A stretch of DNA of 64,000 nucleotides from Kuschelorhynchus macadamiae (taxonomy: Eukaryota; Arthropoda; Insecta; Coleoptera; Curculionidae). The notes below the pieces were generated by a model that saw only the letters and a list, made by a program, of their open reading frames with translations, did no database searches and was not told the DNA's origin. Of this stretch, positions 10,701 through 22,700 are shown piece by piece. The translations under genes were made by a program, and so were the position numbers. How positions within the stretch are numbered: the first letter of the stretch is position 1; each line of letters starts with the position of its first letter. The stretch spans positions 620,001 to 684,000 of the forward strand of contig JAUTXW010000869.1 of assembly GCA_030620095.1 (NCBI GenBank), read 5' to 3'.

Positions 10701-13700
10701 AGTATTATTTTTTTATTAAATGTCTGTGTACATTATACAGCTGTGTGTGGATTTAGGTAACATATTAGCATTTTTTTATTATTGGTTTTAACAAATAAAG
10801 TTAAAAGTTTTGTTTATTAAGTTTCGCGATAAAAAAATTGCCACCATACAAGTATCATTACTTGTTTTCCTTAGGACCTCAAATCTGCTTTAAATACATA
10901 AATATCTAAAGTCAGATCACTTATTATATTGCCTACACAATGGGATCGACACAGGTAGTTTTATTACAGTTATTCAATCAGAACCATTTTTGTGAAACAC
11001 TTTAAATGAGCATGTTTGTATTTTTTACACAGAATCTAACATAGAATTATTTTTTGATAAAATTAATACAGGGTGTTCCACTTACAAAATGTCACTTTTT
11101 GGGTTTACTTCTTTTGAAAACTTTAAAAATTACTTTTCAATTCTAAGCAAATTATTATTAAATGTAGACCTGTTTTTGAAATTTTTCTCTTTAAAAACAA
11201 CTTAGAAAATATTTATTAAAATGCATTTAAAATAAAGCTCAGAATCAGAAAATGTATTAAAGTACAGGATATTTCAGTAAAAATACCAAAATTGCTGTCA
11301 CTTAAAAATAGATCTGGCAACATCTGTCAGAATAGTTGTGTTTAAGCTTTTATCTTTGCACACCAAATTTTAAAAAGCTTTAGCAATAGGTTTACGAGAT
11401 ACGTCTAATAGCCTGAATCACCCTGTATATTGTAGCATGTTTCCTGCTGCACGTAATGATATTCCACACTGTGGGTTATTTTATTGTAAAAGTTTTTCTT
11501 TATTGTGGTTTAGTACTAAAGAAATAAATAAACAAATTATGGGCAATTCCATCCTATGGATTGAACCCTTAGGCTATTAAAATTAATTATACCAATGCAG
11601 ATGTTTTTAACTTTACTAGCTCTTGGTTAGCTTTAAAAGAACAGCATGATAAGTGATATACTTTTTCAATGCTATTTTCAATTTTCACCATTAAAGTCAA
11701 CCACATATTAAATAAACTTTATTAATTATAGAAATAGGTTTTTTTCATCATGTTGAATAAGAATAAATATGAAATAAAATAGCTATGTCAAAGATTACTC
11801 ATTCTAAAGAATCCATTAGTCTATTTTTTACTTTACAATTACTGAATAAAACAATTAATCTTCCTATGCTAGTGACAAAAATCTAGCCTTGCTTAACATA
11901 CAATATTCAAAGTAAATTTTACATCTCTATTTACCATCATCTTCACAAGCAACTAATGTTTCAGCAAGTTTTTCAAGTCGCATTCTTTCTTGGTCGACTT
12001 CCATTACACACTGCAATGCAGATTTGTCAGAGGCAGGCATTTCCCTTGTTAGATGGAAAATATCAATATGTTCCGGAATAGGAACTTCCCTAAAAATATA
12101 TGTAAAAACATATCATATATTCATTAATACATCTCAGAGGTTAGTGTTAAGGTAGCTTCTATTTATTAACTACCTAATATTTTAACTACAATAGTGTTGA
12201 GAAGAAAACTTGACACTATTTAAACAGTGTTTAAAGAGTTCTACTGGAAAGAGGATCTGAAGTCCAGACTAAGAGAAAATAAATGAACAAAGCTATATTA
12301 AGACAGACAGCGATGGAAAATTCAGATTATAACCTAACATATAATAACTACATTTAAAGAGATTAAAATATTCTTTTAGATGATTTGCTAGAGCAATTAT
12401 GATCCGTCAGACTTTTAGAAGAATCAGACCAAAATTCCCTATTATATAACCAAATATTTCATAAGAATAAAGTGAAAATTAACATAGACATACATATCCT
12501 TTAATAATTTAATATTAGTAAAAGAAAATTAAATCTGTAAAGCTATCTACATTATCTGGTAGATAATTACAACAGTTAATGTCACTATATTTAAACGTTT
12601 AATGAAAAATTATTTTGCTTTCTTAAATTGAATGGAATTATGGTGTACACATTTTCAGCCGTGATTTACCCCTTGGTGAAATACTCTACTATCCATGACT
12701 AACAAATAGAAAAATTTTTCTAAAATATGGAAATTATGTTGATGTTTATTTTAATTATTCAGTTTTCGAATCGAAATCGCGAAAAAGTGTGTCCGACGAA
12801 AATTTTATATATTTCTGTTGTTAAACGAAAATTTCGAAAACAAGTACGTGCATAGGGTGCGGGAAAATCTACCACAGCTCCTGTATCAAGAGAGACTGGT
12901 TGGATAACGTGAAAATCTTTGATGAATCGAGATTAATATCTGACAAATGTGAAAGTGCCTATCTAACCTCAAAAGGAAAGGATGAACAATTAAGACAGGT
13001 AGAAACCATTTTACAAGTACTGGTCAAAGAAATACTGGAAAAAAACACAGACTGTTGACCCAAAACAACATGCTGCTCAACGAAAAACTGGCAGAGGAGA
13101 GAAAAATTAGAAAAATTATGGAAGAAAAAGCGGGAAAACAGATTAGTCCAGATTCGGCAACGTCGCAAGCATGGCCTACGTCAGCTCGTACAGGTGAAAA
13201 AACCGACGTGAAGCAAAAGCAAAGTTGTATTGTGGACCGTGAGAATCCGCAAGAAAAAGAAGACGACGCGGTTTCCGACATACAAATCAACAATTCTGAA
13301 AATTCCCTTGCCAAAGTTGCCAATGATGATAGGCCAAAAACTCGAAATGAAGAAATTGACGTCGTTGACGTTGACGGAGCAAAAAGACATAATTCGGTCA
13401 AAAATGTCGAATTCAAAAAAAATCGATGATGCTGCAAAAATTTCCAGCGGAAAAAAGAAGCGAATCGAAAGTGCCAATGAAAGTGGTGGAATCAAAAATA
13501 ATGAAGAATGGCAAATGCAAAAGAGACGAGGATTCAACAGGTCAAACAAGTCTCCCCAAAACTCGAGACCTGAGCCAATCAAAGGTGTAAATAAACAAGC
13601 GGAGCAGCTAGCCGTTGCTCAACAATTACACTGGATATTCGTTTCAGGGCTTTCCAAAAAGACGGAGGCACATCAACTAATTCAGTTCAAACGCCGACAT

Positions 13701-16700
13701 TCCTCGCACTACAGACAGAGGCAATGATCAGGGTACTTGGAAATAACAATAATAAAGATTTTATTAGTAAGAAGAACTCGAGTGTACTTCATCTTAATGT
13801 TTGGTCATTAAGAAATAAGGTGGAAGAACTAGAATCATTCCTGAAAAGTAATAGGACAAAATATGACTTCCTCTGTTTTAGTGAGCCTGCCTCAACAGTC
13901 AAGAGGTAGAGGCGCTATCAATAGAGAACTACAGAACTGTGTCCTCTTTCTCAAGAATACAGCATAATCATGGCGGTACAATGATCCTATGTAAACTAAA
14001 AGTTACGGCTGTCCCTCTTCTTGGATTTTCCGAGCTTTCTGTAGGAAGGCATTGTGAGATAAGCCCTGTTGAAATAAAGAAGCTAGACTTTGTAGTAGTT
14101 ACCATTTATAGGCCGCCAAGTGGCAGTTTTGATATGTTTTTAAATGTAATGTCCCACCTATTAGAAAACATTTTTGACCTTAATAAATATACTGTAATAA
14201 ATGGAGATTTTAACATTAATTTTAATCTAAAAATTTTTTAGATTTAATAAGTTCAGTAGGCTTCACACAGGAAATCTTTGAAAACACTTGTATAAATAAC
14301 TGTATTGATAATATATAAATTTTTCAACCTTTTTGCCTTATAAAACCTCAGTTTTTGATCCACTTCTTTCAGATTATAAGGCCGTTGACATCGCTGTGGA
14401 TATTTCTAAAAGAATAAAAAAGGACTCAAGTAATCGCAGAGATTCAGAACTTTTATACCAGCCAATAACTCTGAAATTTAAGATCAAAATGTATAACATG
14501 TTGGAGCAAGAGTCGTGGAATTTTCTTTCAACTACACCAATGCTGAAGAAAAAAGTAAGATATTTTTTAAAACGTTTTTACATATACGAAACTTATCGTT
14601 TCCAACTATGAAAAAAAAAAGGAATAAAGATCATTCTTGGAGTGAGAATAACAGAGAGTGGTTTGATGAGAGGTTCGTTAGAATGAGAGAGAGTCTTAGG
14701 TTATTGACGGAATTTTATCATAATTTTCGCACACCTGAAAGAGCAGAACAAGTAAAGGCATGCCGGAAGGAATACAGAAAGGCTATAATCGAGGCTAAAA
14801 GAGGCAAACTCCGCCTTCATAAGAAATGCTGACAACACAGCCAAGGCAGCTTGGGACATCATAAATACAGTGCGAAAGGTTGCTAGAGAGGAAGTGAGTG
14901 TGGGGATTGACTGTGATACCTTTAACAATTTCTTTGCAGGCGTAGCAGATACTTTACTTGCGGACCTGCCTGCTTCCACTCTGGAGGCAGACCAGTATCT
15001 GCAGTTCTTGGGCCCTAGTAGGGCGGTCTCTTTCACTTTTAAAACGGTCTCTTTTAACAATGTTAGAGATGCTATCAATTGCCTAAAGCCAAAACACAGC
15101 AAGGATATTTATGGTCTAGACATAAACTTATTTAAACATCTTAAGAATGTGTTGATAGCGCCTCTTACCAAACTCTTTAACGCATGCATTACTGAAGGTC
15201 TGTACCCTTGTAACTTTAAGGTTTCTACCATTACATTAACAATTATAGACCAGTCTCACTTATACCGGTTGTATCGAAGATATTTGAAAAACTGCTTGGA
15301 CCAATTAATTGAGTACCTTGAAAAAAACAATATATTAAATAAGCAACAATTTGGTTTTCGTAGAGGGAGATCCACAGTGGATGTTATAATGGAGCTATGT
15401 GAAGCAGTACTCGGGGGCTTTGAGGAAGGCCTGCTTATAGGGACAACCTTCTACGACCTCTCCAAGGCCTTCGATTGTGTCTCACATGAGCTGCTATTAA
15501 ATAAACTTAGGTTTTACGGCTTATGTCCTAACAGTATAAAACTCATGGAGAGCTACCTTGTTGGCCGGGAGCAGGTAACCTGCTTAAAGGAAGAGACTTC
15601 ACGACCAAAATCCATGCGACATGGGGTCCCCCAGGGATCAATCCTGGGACCAATACTTTTTCTGGTGTATATCAATGAAATCACCTCATCTCTTCCCCTT
15701 TGTAAGGTTTACTTTACTGCAGAACACAAAGAGTGTGTGCAACTGAAAGATAGAATGAATGATGCATATGCGAGTGCCGGTGATTGGTTTGCAGCAAACC
15801 GACTGAACCTAAATGAGAACAAAACGGAGAAAGTTATTTTTACATTGCGGAGAGAATATATTGAGAATCCAAAACAGGTCAGGTTCTTGGGCGTGTATTT
15901 GGATTCAGGACTTTTGAACATGTCAATAACATTGTGTCCAGGTTGTGCAGTGGTGTCTATGTGCTTAGAAGCCGGGCGCGCACTGTTGATCAAGATGTAT
16001 GTTTAATGGCCTTTCATGCGCTCGTTCAGTCGATTTGTGTGTATGCCTTGCTTGTCTGGGGACACTCTTCTCATGCTGAGAGAGTGTTTGCTGTCCAGAG
16101 AAGAGCTTTAAGAATCGTGGCAGGAAGGGGCTACCGAGACGATGTAAAAGAATCATTTAAACAGCTGGGTGTTATGACATTGCCATCTCGTTACATTTTT
16201 GACTGCTTAATGTATGCTAGAAACAACTTGCAGTGTTATGCTGTTGTGTGAGATGGACATGATCATGACACTAGAAATAACAGTAACCTGCGTGTGGAGT
16301 ACCTGCGCCTGAGTAGGTCTTGGAATGCTACGTTTCTCCATGCCCCAACATTCTACAATAAGTTTCCCCAAGGCATAAGAGAATCTGAGATAGGGAAGTT
16401 TAGACGGTGTGTCAAAGGTTTTCTGACTGGCAAAGCCTATTATAGAGTACAGCATTTTTATTTTTATTTTTTTTATTTAAGTTTATTAGTCTGAAGAAAA
16501 AATACATTTTCATAGATAGGTCAAAAAGGAATTCAATAAAATAAAATACGTTACATAAAAGAAATACTTAACATAATAATACATATTAGACTTAAAACAT
16601 ACAAGTATCAACTACAAAACATTGAATTAAAATACCATTAAATCTACACTAATAGTAAGTTGATCTCCTTATTCTCTCTTATGGCACTTTGAAAATCAGT

Positions 16701-19700
16701 CACTGAATAAGGAGCAATGGCTGTTAAATATTTTTTTAATTGAGTTCTGAACCGTAATGAATTCAGTTGCCTGAAAGCAAGAGGCAATAGACTGTATAGA
16801 TCTATGCCAACAGTGTTATTCCTATGAAGCCTGTTTTGTGGTTTTAAAATATTTCCCTTGTGTCGGGTATCATGGTCATGAATGTCTGAATGAGTGGTGT
16901 GTTGATGAATGTACTTTTTTAGGTAACATATATTCTCAAGAACTATCTGACCAAAGAGAGTCAGTATAGAGTGTCGAAGAAAAAGAGGTTTACAACTCTC
17001 TGTGGATTTCATGTTAAAAATTATTCTGATGGCTTGTTTTTGCTTCATAAATACTCTCAGCAGGTTAGTGTGCGCTGCATCACCCCAAGCCAGTATTCCA
17101 TAGCTCATTCTTGCGTGGAATAAGCCATGGTAAGCTATCAAAGCAGCATGTTGACCAGCTGTAAAACGTACCCTACGCAGTGCATATAGGCAAGAAGAGA
17201 GTCTATTACAGAGAGTATTAATATGTTCATTCCAAGATAAAGCAGGATCCAGCTGCAAACCCAGCATTTCCTGTGTGGTACCTTTCATGAACATGATTTT
17301 AACGTGTAGTGACGTCAATATACGTTCCAGGTTTATTTTTAGGGTAGTTTTAAAATATTTTTAATATGTATTTTTAATATAAACAAAGCTTCATTTTTTT
17401 TTAACATGTGGCACTAGGTCGCACTTACTATGATTGACTTTAAGTAAAGAAATTGTATTTCTAACTTGTAATATATTATTATTATTATTATTATGGTTAT
17501 TAGACAGTAGGCGGTTGTAACCGATTAACTGCCATTATTATGTCCATGCACTTTAAATTTAACTATCCACACTTTATAGTTGGGATTACACCCCAGTACT
17601 AACATAATTGTCCAGTCTGTTCTTAAAAGCATTTATACTGGGAGCAGTTACGATATCCTCAGGGAGCTCATTCCACTGTTGGACCATGCAATTAGTAAGA
17701 AAGTATTTCCTCGAGAGTCTACGACTCAGCTCTGCTGTCAACTTTAGAGAATGTCCTTGGAGATGTTGATTGGTGTTTCTGTGAAAGAAATTTATGTCAC
17801 ATTTGTAGTGCCCATGTAGGATTTTGAAGGTTTCTATTAGGCATCCTCTATTTCGCCTCTCCTCCAGTGTGCTAAGCTTCAGGGCTTTAAGCCTGTCATC
17901 ATAAGAGAACCCTCTCAACAGAGGTGGGATTCTTGTCGCTCTTCTTTGGACTTCTACGGACTCCACACAACAACGGCATGCTCCAACAATGGTCTTACAA
18001 ATGTCTTGCAGACTTTGAGAAATAGTTCCTGTGTCATGTTGCCGAAACATCTACGAATTAGATAGATTGTGCAGTTTGCCCTTTTCACAATGTTGTTTAT
18101 GTGATGCTCCCAGTTCAGATCATGTGAAATGCGAACACCGAGGTCCACCTGTTCAGTGACTTTCTTTAGTACATTATTATCAATATGATAATCAAGAAGC
18201 GGGTTGTTATATCCAATGTGAAGCACTGCACACTTGCTAATATTTAGCTCGAGCAGCCAATCCCTCATCCACCTTTCCAACTCAGCAAGATCCTCCACCA
18301 AACTACCGTGATGACTTGTGGGATCACCATATATTTTAGTGTCATCTGCATACATACTAGTCATACAAGACATGTTCATTGTAGGTCGGATACATATATT
18401 ATAATATGATTTGATTTGGAAACATATATTATAATATGATTTGATTTAATTTTGTTAAGTCATCATTTTGGCATAGCCACCTACTTGATACATTTTTTAA
18501 AAAGTCTATGGGGCCGCGTTAATCATTAGTTTGAAGTAAATAATTGTTTTTTGCTAATAATGAATAATGTATATATTTACAGAAACGATAGTATAATCGG
18601 TTTATTTTGGAAAAGTTGTGGACCAAATATATTATTGTTATTTGGTCTTAGAATTTGGACCATGCATACATGAAGGTTAAATAAATAATAAATCTAACAT
18701 TAAATTAACCTACTAAACTGCAAATTAAAATGTATAAACACTTAAAAAAATAACAGAAACAGAGATCATTTATGAAAAAGACCATACCAATTGCAGTCAC
18801 AATGATTCCTCAAAAAACTGCAACCTAGAATACATTTTGACCTTTTAATATTTCACAACAGTGAAACTGACTGGCCATTTGACTAGAATTCTATGAATCT
18901 GGGATGGCATTTCCTCAACTACAGTGGAATTTAGGTTCAGACATGTAATATGTAATAAAAAATGTATTCAGAATATTCCACTAATCAAAGTCAGCCTTTA
19001 TTTAACAGTTAAACTCTTATATAAGCAGGGACACACCAAAGAGAAAATATTGGGAGGGTGGGAGTAAGTGAGAAAAATCCAACTAAGAATTAAAAAAAAA
19101 AGACACTTTTGTGTTGCTTGTATCATTCATATTTTGTTTTCTAAGTCTGGAGCCCTCGGCTTTGAACAAAATAATCTCAATTTAAATTTTTTTACAATTT
19201 ATTAACAAATGAAATAATCTCAACATAAGATAAGATTTTACCAACAGAATAAAATCCCCATATATCGGTCCTTGTATATAAGATGCCTATGTACTTTATT
19301 TTATTTTCAAAGTCTGGACAATCGTGACAAAGCCCCTATAACACGTCTTACATAAAATCAGGAGATGAAATATAGCTCGAATAACATTTAAAATATAACA
19401 CCCTGCATACTGGTAACAAAGCATTTGCATACATAACTTTACATAAAACAATTTTACTATTTTGAAAAGTACTATATGTTAATTATGTTGAAGCTTATTT
19501 TTTGTCATCCTGTTTCCCCCGTATATTTTATATAGGATTTGGTTAAAGTTTAAGCCCATGAGAATATTTGACCAGGATATCGAGAACTATATTATACATA
19601 TTAAAATATTAGAAAAATTCACCAAAAACCATTACCATAAGAAAATGGAAGTCTTCTGCTCATCTAAATTTTACAATATTTTAAAAGAGTATGTATAATT

Positions 19701-22700
19701 TAGATTTAGAATTAAAATTTACAATACTAAACAACATCATAATTAAAGCAGGGCCCAATTTCCCCCAATATTCTAAAAGTTACCAGAGGGACAAAATTTT
19801 TTTATACATTATAAATATTCGTTATTGTTCTGAGTAATTTAAAAATTATTGCAGAATTTAAGTCCAATAGAGATATACTATTCACAAAAGTTAAAAAAAT
19901 AATCTAGTAGTACCAAAATGAAAAATCTACAAATATGGATTTGCACAGACTTAACTAAAATTTAATAGTAACATATAAGATGCTAGATCTACATACAAAC
20001 ATTTAATTTATACAGTATACTCTGTTTATAACGGACGTGGGATATAATGCACACTTTTCTTTGGTCCCGCACCCAAAATATATCTTGCTTTTTTTAGGAT
20101 ATGGCATACCGTATATTACTATACTCCCGCTATAACATTCCATAATACATTTCTATGAACAAATTCCAGATATTACTTACTTTACCCTCAATTTTTTAAC
20201 ATACCAATTACTTTACAGAAACTTTTTGCTTTTTCACAAAGTAAAATGTATATATAAATATAGATCAAACAAAAAAAAAACTTACGACATTGTTTCAACA
20301 TGTAGACTAATCTATCTAAGTTTGCTTTAGAATACACAACATAAAGAAAAATATTTTCTAATAAAAAAAAATAGTTACATTGTAAATTACAATTACAAAA
20401 AGTTTCTCTAAAATAGTTCAAATGCAGCAATATTCTATTTACATAAACAAAAACAGTAATCATTTTTTTGTCTGGGCTACATGTTTTTATAATGTTCCCT
20501 CTGCTATAAACTACATAATTTTTTATCCCTAAGGGATACATTATAATTGGATAATTTATTGTATATAAAATAAAAATATTTAAACTGTTTGAAGAGTGCT
20601 ATCTAGGCCTCTAGGTATAACAGGTGTATAACTACATAAAATATTTGAAGTACATGATGAAATCCTAGAGTTGTTTCTGATAAGTTTTCAATAAATGTTT
20701 ATTATTATGGAAAAGTATTAAGGAAGGACATAGCCGATGCACGCATCGGACAAGTGGTCCTTCTGAAACGGACACTACAAAATGCTAAACATTCTAAATG
20801 GTACGGATTCGTAAACAAGGTCAAAATAAAAAAGTCAAAATCGAGAGACCCAACAAAAACAGTAACTACATCAAACATTTAAAATAGAGAAAAAAAATTG
20901 ATACACAAATACACATTTACAGACAAAAAAAAATTACAAAGGAATACATAAATCCATATGAATACGAAGTGTAAAAAACCTCACAAAAGCAATCCATTTA
21001 GCTGCCTTTTTAGCTGCAAAGTGCTAAGTCTAAAGATGTCATATTCTGCGAAATGACGATTGTAATTACACACTAGTCGGTCAATAAATGCGCCAGACCC
21101 ATAATTTGTACGGTGGTATCTTTCAAAGAATAGTTGAGGTTGTCTTGTTCTCCTAATAGGTACCAAAAATGAGACCGACCCCAACAATATTTCACAATCA
21201 ATGTCTCCATTTATTAGCTTGTGTAGAAAAACAAGAAGTGCCTTACGTCTCCGAAACTCAAGGGTTTGAAGGCCGCATAGAAGAGCTCTAGTGTTATACG
21301 ATAGATCCTGATATGGAAAATTAAATTTATATAAGAGGTATTTCGCAAATCTATTTTGTATTTTTTCAACTCTATCGTTATGGCACTAGTATGATGGACT
21401 CCATATTGTTGAACAATACTCCAAAACACTCCGTACCAGTGAGTAATACAGGCAGACAATTGCTTTGGTGTCCGTCACATGCCTTGTATTCCTTTTTATA
21501 AAGCCCAACAATCTAAAACCCTTGAGTACAATGCTGTCAATATGCAGATTAAATGTTAGTTTGTCATCAAAAATAACACCTAGGTCAGTGTAAGAACTAA
21601 CAACCTCTAGTGTTACATCATTTATGAAGTAGGAGGAGAGAACAGGATTAATGCGTTTATGAAAACGGAGCACTTTACACTTGGATATGTTAAGATGGAG
21701 ATAATTAGTGCTGCACCAGTTGACGAGCCTTCCAATGTCAGATTGCAGTGCATTTGAGTCAGTGTAAACGGGAGCAAAAAATTTTAAATCGTCTGCATAC
21801 AAAAGACATTTGGACGCTCTAAAGCAAGATACTATGTCATTTATAAAAAGTAGAAAGAGCACTGGACCAATATGTGAACCCTGTGGGACACCCGATGTCA
21901 CAATAACCTCCCTAGAAACTGAACCACGAATGTTGACCTGTTGTCGACGATTAAACAAATAAGATCTGATCCACTCCAAATAACTTCCAGAAAGACCAAT
22001 TTGCTGCAATTTTAATAATAAAACCTGATGACAAACACTATCAAAAGCCTTGGATATGTCCGTGTAAACAGCATCAATTTGTTGGCCAGCTTCGACAGAT
22101 GTAATTAAGTAATTTTGGAACATCGCCAGATTTGTAGTAGTTGAGCGACCGCGATAAAAACCATGTTGCATACTCGTAATGTAGTGTTTCAAAGACTCAA
22201 ATAAATGATCAGTGATAATTGCCTCAAACAGCTTTGGGATATGTGAAAGCAAAGAGATACCTCTGTAGTTCTTTATATCGCTTTTATCACCAGATTTAAA
22301 GATAGGCATCAGTGTAGAAAATTTCCAAATATCAGGAAATGAACCTAGATTAAAAGATCTTTGAAAAATTACACATAGTGGTTGAGACAACGACTGACAG
22401 CACCTTTTCAAAAAGATAGTGGGAATTCCGTCAGGACCAGCCCTCTTAGAAACATCAAGGCCATCTATTTTAGTGCAAATTTCTGCCTCTGTAAAATAAT
22501 ATGTTGCTAGTAGTTTCCCTGAAGAACTTACGGAACTGAACTGACTAAAATCTAACATTTCATGGTGTGAATAGCAGGACTGAAAATGGGCTGCAATTAT
22601 TTAGTTATTAATTAACAACTTTCCATAATTCTTAATAAGAACACCCAAATCCAGCATATTTAAAAAAAAATCAAAGCAGTAAGACCCGCACATATTCGCA

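Larger units (their letters stand above)
12745..17341 (+). mobile_element. LINE B: long non-LTR retrotransposon with ORF1 and ORF2, decayed
   Basis: An ORF1 region (about 12838-13725) is followed by an ORF2 (13724 to about 16455) with endonuclease and reverse transcriptase. Both are broken by frame shifts. The 3' region is interrupted at about 16467 by LINE C on the other strand and may resume at 17332, since the 10-mer TTTATTTTTA occurs at 16457-16466 and 17332-17341. The 5' boundary is approximate. The protein types fit a CR1/Jockey-superfamily element; the clade is uncertain. Confidence 0.8.

Noticed and set aside
13024..13582. Long frames on the minus strand across LINE B ORF1
   Set aside because: They are shadows of the Lys/Glu-rich plus-strand ORF1; the plus strand has the finger and continues into a clear ORF2.
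20011..20130. Pogo/Tigger-like terminal repeat
   Set aside because: Only one end was seen (CAGTATACTCTGTTTATAACG) and no transposase or second end was found, so it is mentioned only in the intron note.
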